Source of the DNA: an uncultured Collinsella sp.
GTDB lineage: Bacteria > Actinomycetota > Coriobacteriia > Coriobacteriales > Coriobacteriaceae
Direction: 5' to 3'
DNA length: 28,903 nt
NCBI GenBank assembly: GCA_902478935.1
Contig: CABSMV010000007.1
Coordinates: 1 to 28,903 of the forward strand
Position 1 is the first letter of the stretch, and every line of letters begins with the position of its first letter. Below are positions 1 to 6,300 of the stretch, one piece after another. The notes below the pieces were generated by a model. The model was not told where the DNA came from, did no database searches, and was given only the letters and a program-made list of their open reading frames with translations. The translations under genes and the position numbers were made by a program.

Positions 1-16
1 TGTGTATAAGAGACAG
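1..16. other. Residual Nextera/Tn5 mosaic-end adapter (technical sequence)
   Basis: Bases 1-16 are the 3' part of the Tn5 mosaic end used in Nextera libraries (reverse complement of CTGTCTCTTATACACA). Read in frame they give the pseudo-peptide MYKRQ, a familiar artefact at the N-terminus of proteins predicted from untrimmed contigs. Genomic sequence starts at 17. Confidence 0.97.
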
Positions 17-562
17 GTGACGGCCAGCGCGGCGGGCATGGTCTCGTGGCTTGCCGTCGAGCGCGTGCACACCGGTCGACCCACGCTGGTGGGCGCCAGC
101 ACCGGTCTGGTTGCAGGCCTTGTGGTGGTCACGCCGGGTGCGGGCTTTGTCGAGCCGTGGGCAGCGCTGGTCATGGGCCTGATCGTGTCGCCCGTCTGCT
201 ACTTGGCCATCAGCCATCTAAAGACCAAGTTCGGCTACGACGATGCGCTCGACGCGTTCGGTTGCCACGGTATCGGCGGCATCTTGGGCGGCGTGCTCAC
301 GGGCCTGTTCTGCGTGCCGGAGCTCTCGTGGACCGGTAAAGGTGGCCTGTTCTACACGGGTGACGTGTCGCTGCTCATCTCGCAGATCTTGGGCATTGTG
401 GTGACGGTTGCTATTGTGCTGGTGCTCGACTTGGTGATCGCCACGGTGGTCAAGGCGCTGTTCCACGGCAGCCTGCGCGTGGACGAGGCCGACGAGGCGC
501 TGGGCCTGGATGCGAGTCAACACGGCGAAAGCGCGTATCCCTCGTTCTCCGGACTCGATTAG
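17..562 (+). CDS. amt: Ammonium transporter, C-terminal part (5' end missing)
   Basis: This is the C-terminal ~181 residues of an Amt/MEP/Rh ammonium channel, which conducts ammonia/ammonium across the cytoplasmic membrane. The reading frame enters from the contig edge, so the true start is outside the window and codons before base 17 are adapter. Seen directly: several hydrophobic helices, the family block GYDDALDAFGCHGIGG (its His corresponds to the second pore His, H318 of E. coli AmtB) and a preceding helix with LVAGLVVVTPGAGF. The cytoplasmic tail after the last helix is short and acidic (RVDEADEALGLD). A P-II gene follows 212 bases downstream, the classical amt-glnK arrangement in which the P-II trimer plugs the channel. 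The stop codon lies at the edge of a long palindrome. Family identity is secure; full length and N-terminus are unknown. Confidence 0.95.
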   Translation: MTASAAGMVSWLAVERVHTGRPTLVGASTGLVAGLVVVTPGAGFVEPWAALVMGLIVSPVCYLAISHLKTKFGYDDALDAFGCHGIGGILGGVLTGLFCVPELSWTGKGGLFYTGDVSLLISQILGIVVTVAIVLVLDLVIATVVKALFHGSLRVDEADEALGLDASQHGESAYPSFSGLD

Positions 563-665
563 CAGCTTCCCCAAGCACCGCACCTTGCCGTTCAATCGTC
601 GCTCACGTACTTAAGTACGCTTCGCTCCTCTTTCACGGCAATCTGCGGCACTTGGGAAACCTGCT
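561..665. repeat. 105-bp imperfect palindrome between amt and glnK
   Basis: The two halves (561-612 and 613-665) are imperfect inverted copies, roughly 38 of 52 positions matching, meeting at the perfect centre CGTACTTAAGTACG (606-619). Matching blocks include AGCAG/CTGCT at the ends, CCCAAG, CCGCA and TTGCCGT. No T-run follows, so it is not a classical intrinsic terminator, though the transcript would fold into a very long hairpin. Part of the right arm, TGCGGCACTTGGGAAACC (644-661), recurs with two mismatches as a direct repeat at 705-722, just before glnK. Confidence 0.7.
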
Positions 666-774
666 AAGACCAGTCAGTTGAACTTTTTGATCTCTGAGGT
701 TGGTTTGCGGCATTTGGAAAACCCGTGCCACATGAATGAGCAATTCATTTCTTTATTAAAGAGAGGAATTCACT

Positions 775-1113
775 ATGAAGAAAATTACGGCGATCGTTCG
801 TGCCGAGAAGCTTGAGGTTCTTAAGGACGCGCTGTTTGCTGCCGATGTTCGCGGTATGACTATCAACCAGGTGCAGGGTTGCGGCGCACAGCATGGCTGG
901 AAGGAATATGTGCGCGGCAACGAGTTGCTTGTCAACACGATCCCTAAGGTGCAGTTCACCCTCATCTGCGCCGACGAGCACGTCGACGGTATTGTCGAGA
1001 TTATCTGCAACGCCGCTCGCACCGGTGCCGTCGGCGACGGCAAGATCTGGGTCGAGCCGGTCGAGGAAGCTATCCGCATCCGTACCGGCGAACACGGCCC
1101 TTCTGCGGTGTAG
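775..1113 (+). CDS. glnK: P-II nitrogen regulatory protein (GlnK-like), no Tyr51
   Basis: This is a 112-aa P-II signal protein, the standard family length, expected to form a trimer that binds ATP/ADP and 2-oxoglutarate and to gate the Amt channel encoded just upstream. Seen: N-terminus MKKITAIVR, the ATP-site block TGAVGDGKIWV (residues ~83-93) and the C-terminal RIRTGE. The T-loop reads EYVRGNELLV, so position 51, the Tyr that is uridylylated or adenylylated in many P-II proteins, is Leu, and position 46 is Val. Only Tyr45 remains nearby. I infer that control is by ligand binding rather than covalent modification at Tyr51. The start follows an AGAGAGGA Shine-Dalgarno at good spacing. A small inverted repeat (ATGAAT 732-737 / ATTCAT 743-748) lies in the leader. 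Confidence 0.95.
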   Translation: MKKITAIVRAEKLEVLKDALFAADVRGMTINQVQGCGAQHGWKEYVRGNELLVNTIPKVQFTLICADEHVDGIVEIICNAARTGAVGDGKIWVEPVEEAIRIRTGEHGPSAV

Positions 1114-1134
1114 GACAATCTTTCGCCTGACGGG

Positions 1135-1172
1135 TGCGCCTCTCTTGGGGCGCGCTCATTCTCGTCTACAAT
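1135..1172 (+). promoter_or_regulatory. Possible hairpin and promoter before the HAD gene
   Basis: A GC-rich hairpin (GCGCC...GGCGC, about 1135-1153) lies just after glnK and could attenuate or end its transcript. A TACAAT hexamer at 1167-1172 sits 16 bases after TTGGGG (1145-1150), a plausible weak -35/-10 pair. The -35 falls in the hairpin, so the two readings compete. Confidence 0.3.
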
Positions 1173-1200
1173 ATCGTGCAGACGAAGGAGGGGCATGCCC

Positions 1201-2058
1201 ATGATCAAGATGTTTGCGAGTGACTTAGACGGAACGCTGCTGAACGCCCTGCACGAGGCAGACGGGACCATCCGCCGTGCCATTCGTGAGCTGACCGAGG
1301 CTGGTCTGCATGTGGTTCCCGCGACCGGACGCTCGACGTTACCAATCGGCGAGCATGGTTTTACGGGGCTGGCGCTCGATGCCTGCTGCTCTAACGGCTC
1401 CATCGTGCGCGACAGCCATGGCGAGGTACTCAAGACCTGGACCATCGACCCGCAGATTACCGAGGAGCTGCTCAAGGAGTTTCCGGATATCTGTTTTGAC
1501 TGCTCCACACCCGATGGCATGTTTTCGAGCGGATCGTTCGAGATGCACCAGGCGGGCTTTAAAAAGGACAGCCCTATCAAGCGCGTCGTGATGCGCGGTA
1601 TGCGTGCACGCGGCGGGTATCACGAGGAGCAGTATTTCGACCAGTCGATCGGTGACATCCTGCGCCACGATGTGTGCAAGATCAACTGCCGCGTGACCTC
1701 GCCCGAGCTGGAGCGCGACCTTAAAGCATATTTGGCCGAGCGATCGGACCGCGTGGTCAACGCGCCGTTCGATCCGGTGATGTTCGAGATCACGGACGTG
1801 GCGTGCAACAAGGGCGAGAGTGTGGCCTGGCTGGCGGGCTACTACGGTATTGCCGAGGACGAGGTCGCGGTTTACGGAGACGGCGGCAACGACATCGCCA
1901 TGCTCAAGCGTTTCCGTCACAGCTATGCCACCAAGAATGGCAGTGACGCGGCCAAGGCCGCCGCGAGCGCGACTATCGGCAGCTGCATGGTCCACGCCGT
2001 CCCCAAACACATGCTCGCCACCATGCGCAAGCAAAACCCCCGCACCATCATCGAATAA
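1201..2058 (+). CDS. Cof-type HAD-superfamily hydrolase (sugar-phosphate/FMN phosphatase type)
   Basis: This 285-aa protein is of the Cof/YidA class of HAD phosphatases, cytosolic Mg-dependent enzymes that dephosphorylate sugar phosphates, FMN or similar metabolites; the substrate cannot be told from sequence. Motif I is SDLDGT (nucleophile D8, acid/base D10), and the C-terminal motif YGDGGND (residues 225-231) supplies the metal-binding acidic residues. The long insert between them is the C2-type cap. An upstream in-frame ATG at 1195 is only 3 bases from the SD AAGGAGG (1185-1191), whereas ATG 1201 has 9-base spacing, so 1201 is chosen. The gene seems transcribed alone; the stop is immediately followed by a palindromic repeat. 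Confidence 0.9.
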   Translation: MIKMFASDLDGTLLNALHEADGTIRRAIRELTEAGLHVVPATGRSTLPIGEHGFTGLALDACCSNGSIVRDSHGEVLKTWTIDPQITEELLKEFPDICFDCSTPDGMFSSGSFEMHQAGFKKDSPIKRVVMRGMRARGGYHEEQYFDQSIGDILRHDVCKINCRVTSPELERDLKAYLAERSDRVVNAPFDPVMFEITDVACNKGESVAWLAGYYGIAEDEVAVYGDGGNDIAMLKRFRHSYATKNGSDAAKAAASATIGSCMVHAVPKHMLATMRKQNPRTIIE

Positions 2059-2087
2059 TGTGACAAAGGGGCAGCCCCTTTGTCACA
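2059..2087. repeat. REP-like palindrome, left copy
   Basis: This is a perfect inverted repeat: TGTGACAAAGGGGC, one base, then GCCCCTTTGTCACA. It begins right at the HAD stop codon and could form a terminator-like hairpin, but lacks a T-run. A near-identical copy lies at 2493-2521, so the pair brackets the small-peptide island. Confidence 0.85.
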
Positions 2088-2108
2088 GGGGTCTGTGTTC
2101 TTGGAATA

Positions 2109-2122
2109 CGAACATATATTCG
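2109..2122. promoter_or_regulatory. LexA (SOS) box-like operator
   Basis: The 14-mer CGAACATATATTCG matches the Gram-positive LexA consensus CGAAC-N4-GTTYG at all defined positions but one (A for G). It overlaps the -35 region of the putative promoter whose -10 is TAGAAT at 2143-2148, a placement suited to repression. Whether LexA of this organism uses this consensus is not shown in the window. Confidence 0.5.
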
Positions 2123-2148
2123 CATATACAACTACGCTTTGATAGAAT
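2119..2148 (+). promoter_or_regulatory. Putative promoter of the small-peptide gene
   Basis: TTCGCA (2119-2124) and TAGAAT (2143-2148) are separated by 18 bases. The implied start of transcription is near 2155, giving a leader of about 58 nt. In that leader CCTCC (2187-2191) can pair with GGAGG (2200-2204), or CACCT (2191-2195) with AGGTG (2202-2206). Either fold would hide the Shine-Dalgarno. Confidence 0.45.
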
Positions 2149-2212
2149 CGGTATCGTTGGCGGCAGTTCCATGTGCCGGGCAGCGCCCTCCACCTGATGG
2201 GAGGTGATGCCC

Positions 2213-2338
2213 ATGACCGATTTGATTGATTTCGTGAGACTTCTGACCGCTTTGGTCTCGTTCTTCACGGCGCTCGTCGGCCTTTCCGAGGCACTCAAGC
2301 AGCGTTCGAAGCGCAACAGAAGGGGTCGCCGCCGCTAA
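2213..2338 (+). CDS. 41-aa hydrophobic/basic peptide, candidate type I toxin
   Basis: The small gene encodes 41 residues. Residues ~4-28 are strongly hydrophobic (LLTALVSFFTALVGL core) and would span a membrane. The last 13 residues contain nine Lys/Arg (KQRSKRNRRGRRR). ATG 2213 lies 8 bases after the excellent SD GGGAGG (2199-2204); an in-frame ATG at 2207 overlaps the SD and is less likely. A single membrane helix plus a charged tail, an SD that can be sequestered, a LexA-like operator upstream, a hairpin after the stop and a convergent promoter are together reminiscent of type I toxin-antitoxin loci (Fst/TxpA or TisB style). I do not recognise the sequence itself as a named family. Alternatives are a small membrane regulator or a phage holin-like remnant. 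Coding status is supported mainly by the SD and composition. Confidence 0.55.
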   Translation: MTDLIDFVRLLTALVSFFTALVGLSEALKQRSKRNRRGRRR

Positions 2339-2362
2339 GGCGTTGACCCCCTAATGCAAACA

Positions 2363-2399
2363 ACGGCGCTGCCCAGCTTTCCAGAACTTGGGCTGCCGT
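2363..2399. terminator. Hairpin after the small-peptide gene
   Basis: The inverted repeat ACGGC-gct-GCCCA ... TGGGC-t-GCCGT has a 13-nt loop. It lies 25 bases after the peptide stop and would fold in transcripts from either strand. There is no good U-tract on the plus strand, so termination efficiency is uncertain. In type I loci such a shared stem-loop can also be the pairing site between toxin mRNA and antisense RNA. Confidence 0.5.
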
Positions 2400-2406
2400 C
2401 GACACT

Positions 2407-2435
2407 ATTCTACCCACGAATGACATTTTGAACAA
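2407..2435 (-). promoter_or_regulatory. Putative convergent (antisense) promoter
   Basis: On the minus strand TTGTTC (2435-2430) is followed after exactly 17 bases by TAGAAT (2412-2407), the same -10 hexamer as on the plus strand. Transcription would start near 2400 and run through the hairpin and back across the peptide gene, giving an antisense RNA. The -35 is only half consensus. Confidence 0.4.
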
Positions 2436-2492
2436 TCAGCAATGCCGCTCCAAAAGCCAGGCACAACTGGCACAACCTAGGCGGTCGCTGAA

Positions 2493-2521
2493 TGTGACAA
2501 AGAGGCTGCCCCTTCGTCACA
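2493..2521. repeat. REP-like palindrome, right copy
   Basis: TGTGACAAAGAGGC ... CCCCTTCGTCACA matches the 2059-2087 element with a few changes in the arms. Together the two copies flank 405 bases carrying the LexA-like box, the small peptide, its hairpin and the antisense promoter. Confidence 0.8.
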
Positions 2522-2547
2522 TCCCAAATATTGCCTTTACGTGTTGA

Positions 2548-2592
2548 TGCACACGGTGTGCAATAATACTCGCACTGTGCAATAGCGCACAG
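2548..2592. promoter_or_regulatory. Tandem inverted-repeat operators of the TetR gene
   Basis: Two perfect inverted repeats stand before the regulator gene: TGCACAC-G-GTGTGCA (2548-2562) and CTGTGC-aatagc-GCACAG (2575-2592). Both contain TGTGCAATA (2557-2565 and 2576-2584), offset by 19 bases. They overlap the likely promoter (TTGATG at 2544-2549, AT-rich TAATACT at 2564-2570). This fits autorepression by the TetR protein encoded immediately downstream, by inference from family habit. Confidence 0.6.
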
Positions 2593-2613
2593 GCTGAGTA
2601 ACAAGGAGGACGT

Positions 2614-3324
2614 TTGTCCCAGCTCGAGAAATGCGATCGCCGGTCCCTTCGCTCGCAGCGTGCCCTTCGCCAGGCACTTGCCAGCGAGCTTGCCGAAAGC
2701 GGCGACCTTTCGCGCATTAATGTCGCGTCGCTCACCGAGCGCGCTGGCCTTACGCGCCGCACGTTCTATTCGCACTACCGCGATATCCCCGACTTTATCA
2801 ATCAAATCGAGGACGGCTTGCTGGCCGAGATCCGTGAGCGCATTGAGCTCATCACCGCAGCTCAGCTGCCCGATCTCTATCACAACATCGATGAGCTCGA
2901 GCCGGCACCCGGTTCGGTTGAGTTGCTGCGCTACCTTGCGGCCAACCGCGATTTAATCGGATCGCTGCTGGGCCCGGGCGGCGACCCCGCCTTTATTAAA
3001 AAGATCATCGATACCGCACGCGAGGCCGTGGTGCCGCGCGCACAGACGGGCATTTTGGGCTTGGCGCTGGGCACCTTCTTTGACTACTACGTCACCTATG
3101 TCGTGAGTGCCGAGGTCGGCATGATCCAGCGTTGGTTTGAGCGTGACCTTTCTGAATCGCCCGAGACCATGGCGCGCATTATGACGGTTATCGCCTTTGT
3201 GCGCCCCGGCGACCTGTATGGCCAACCCATCGATATCAACGTGCCGGAATACGGCATGAAGCTATTGAACCTGCAGCTCGAGGACGCGGTCGACACCACC
3301 GCAACCGTCGAGTCCAACAACTAA
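2614..3324 (+). CDS. TetR-family transcriptional regulator (TTG start)
   Basis: This is a 236-aa regulator with an N-terminal helix-turn-helix of TetR type: residues ~10-60 contain INVASLTERAGLTRRTFYSHY, in which the turn and recognition helix (AGLTRRTFYSHY) are typical. The remaining ~175 residues form the variable all-helical ligand/dimerisation domain, resembling the C-terminal class seen with DhaS-like TetR proteins. The TTG start is supported by the SD AAGGAGGA at 2603-2610. The stop lies 11 bases before the giant activase gene, so the two are almost certainly co-transcribed from the operator-containing promoter upstream, and the regulator probably controls that gene and itself. The ligand is unknown. 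Confidence 0.88.
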   Translation: MSQLEKCDRRSLRSQRALRQALASELAESGDLSRINVASLTERAGLTRRTFYSHYRDIPDFINQIEDGLLAEIRERIELITAAQLPDLYHNIDELEPAPGSVELLRYLAANRDLIGSLLGPGGDPAFIKKIIDTAREAVVPRAQTGILGLALGTFFDYYVTYVVSAEVGMIQRWFERDLSESPETMARIMTVIAFVRPGDLYGQPIDINVPEYGMKLLNLQLEDAVDTTATVESNN

Positions 3325-3335
3325 GAGGAGAGACA

Positions 3336-6300
3336 ATGAGCAAACTCGTCGAGGGCATTAAAGACCGCGTGGTCGCTGCTGCACGCGAGGCCGCGCCCGC
3401 CGTGGTGGACGCCGCGCAGAAGGCCGCGACCGCGGCTGCCGAGAAAGTTGCCGAGGCAGTTGCCGATGCCAAGAACGCGGCAGGGGAGACGTCCGTCGCT
3501 AGCGAGCCCGCCACCGACGCTGAGCCCCTAGTCGCCACCGCCGCCCAGGCCCCCGAAGGCGCGATCTTCAACCCCGAGGCCGCCCGCGGCAACCTGCACC
3601 TGGGCATCGACGTGGGCTCCACCACCGTTAAGCTCGCTGTGCTCAACGACGACAACCAGATTGTCTACGCCAAGTACCAGCGTCACCACACCGACGTCCG
3701 CGCTTGCGCCCGCGACTTGTTCGAGGGTGCCGCGACCGTGCTGCCGACGGCCCAAATGACCTGCGCCATTACCGGTTCGGGCGGCCTGCTGCTGTCCCAG
3801 TGGCTCGACCTGGAGTTTGTCCAGGAGGTCATCGCCAGCAAGCGCGCTGTCGAGACCCTCATCCCGGCCACCGACGTCGCCATCGAGCTGGGCGGCGAGG
3901 ACGCCAAGATCATCTACTTTGACAACGGCATCGAGCAGCGCATGAACGGCACCTGCGCCGGCGGTACGGGCGCGTTCATCGACCAGATGGCAACCCTGCT
4001 GCACACCGATGCCAGCGGCCTTAACGAACTCGCGGCCAACGCCACCACCATCTATCCCATCGCCAGCCGCTGCGGCGTCTTTGCCAAGACCGACGTCCAA
4101 CCGCTGCTCAACGAGGGCGCCCGCCCCGAGGACGTGGCCGCCTCCATCTTCCAGGCTGTCGTGACCCAGACCATTTCGGGCCTGGCGTGTGGCCGTCCCA
4201 TCCGCGGCAACGTTGCCTTCCTGGGCGGCCCGCTGCAGTACCTCTCCGAGCTGCGCCACCGCTTCTACCTCACGCTCAACCTGGACGAGGAGCACCGCAT
4301 TGTGCCCCAAAACGCCCACCTGTTTGTGGCGAGCGGCGCCGCCATGGCGCACGAGTCCAACAAGCTCAGCACGTTCCCGCAGCTCATCGAGGCCATCGAT
4401 GCCCTGGGTGACACACAGGGTGCCGAGGTCGAGCGCCTGGATCCGCTCTTTGCCACCGACGAGGACTTCGCCGAGTTCAAGACCCGCCACGACCAGGAAG
4501 TCGTCCCCAAGGGCAAACTCGAAGGCTACACCGGCCGCGTGTTCATCGGCATCGACGCCGGTTCCACCACCATGAAGGCTGCGCTTGTGGGCGAGGACGG
4601 CCAGCTGTTGCACACCTGGTACGGCAACAACAACGGCGACATCCTGGGCACGGCCAAGGTCATCATGGCCGATTTCTACAACCACATTCCCGCGGGCTGC
4701 ACTATCGGCCACGTGACCACCACGGGCTACGGCGAGGCGCTGCTTATCGAGGCCCTCAAGGCCGATTCCGGCGAGATCGAGACCGTCGCGCACCTGCGCG
4801 GCGCCAAGGCGTTCCTGCCCGGCGTCGAGTTCATTCTGGACATTGGCGGCCAGGACATGAAGTGCCTGCGCGTCAAGGACGGCGTCATCGAGCACATCAT
4901 GCTCAACGAGGCCTGCTCGTCGGGTTGCGGTAGCTTTATCGAGAGCTTCGCCGTCTCTATGAACATGGACGTGCGCGCGTTCGCCAACGCCGCCATCCAT
5001 GCCAAAGCCCCGGTCGACCTGGGAAGTCGCTGCACGGTCTTTATGAACTCGCGCGTCAAGCAGGCGCAAAAGGAAGGCGCCACGGTGGGCGATATCGCGG
5101 CAGGTCTGTCTTATTCCGTCATCAAGAATGCCCTGTTCAAGGTCATTAAGCTGCGCGATCCCAAGGAGATCGGCAGCCAGGTAATCGTCCAGGGCGGCAC
5201 CTTTATGTCCGATGCCACGCTGCGCGCGTTTGAGCAGCTCACCGGCGTTCATGCCGTGCGTCCCGACATCGCCGGCTGCATGGGCGCCTACGGTGCGGCC
5301 CTGCTCGCCCGCGATCGCGCCGGCGCCGACGGCACTTCGACCATTCTTTCGGCTGAGGACATCGCGCACCTCACCGTGACGCAAAAGCATGTCCGCTGCG
5401 GCCGTTGCTCCAACAACTGCCAGCTTACCGTCAACGACTTTGGCGGTGGCAGGCGCTTCATTACCGGCAACCGCTGCGAGAAGGGCGCCGGCCACAAAAA
5501 GCAGAAGACCGAGGCCCCCAACCTCTTCAAAAAGAAAAACGAGCTGCTCTTTAACCGCGAGGTCCTGAGCCCCGACGAGGCCCCGCGCGGCACCGTCGGC
5601 ATCCCGCGCGCGCTCAACATGTACGAGAACTACCCCTTCTGGCACGCGTTCTTTACGCGCCTGGGCTTTAGCGTGCAGCTGTCCGACCAGTCGAGCAAGA
5701 AGACCTACCAGGCGGGCATCGAGTCCATGCCGTCCGAGAGCGTATGCTATCCGGCCAAGATGAGCCATGGCCACGTGATGAACCTCATCGACCGTGACGT
5801 CGACTTTATCTGGATGCCGTGCGTGCGTTGGGAGCGCAAGGAGGATCCGACTGCCGGTAACTGCTATAACTGCCCCATCGTCATGAGCTACCCCACGGCG
5901 TTGGCACTCAACATCGACGAGATCCGCGAGCAGAACATCGAGTTCCTGTATCCGTTTGTGCCCTATCACGACAAGACCGAGCTCAAGCGCCGTCTGTACC
6001 AGGTGCTCGCCGTCGACCGTGTGGCCGATGCGCAAGCCGGTCGCGGTCGCGTGCGCGGACCCAAGATCACGCGCTCCGAGGTCGATGCCGCCGTCAACGC
6101 TGCCTTTGAGGCCGATGCGCGCTTCCACGAGGATATCCAGACCATGGGCGAGGAGGCTCTTAAGTGGGTCGAGGACCACGGCGGCCACGGCATCGTGCTC
6201 GCCGGCCGTCCCTACCATAACGACCCCGAGATCAACCATGCCCTGCCCGAGCTTATCTCGAGCTTTGGCTTTGCGGTCTTTACCGAGGATTCGCTCGCGC

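Noticed and set aside
1195..1200. Upstream ATG for the HAD hydrolase
   Set aside because: It lies 3 bases from the SD, too close; ATG 1201 has proper spacing and starts the conserved sequence.
2059..2521. The paired palindromes read as a minimal CRISPR array
   Set aside because: There are only two copies 405 bases apart, with a gene-like module between, no regular spacers and no cas genes.
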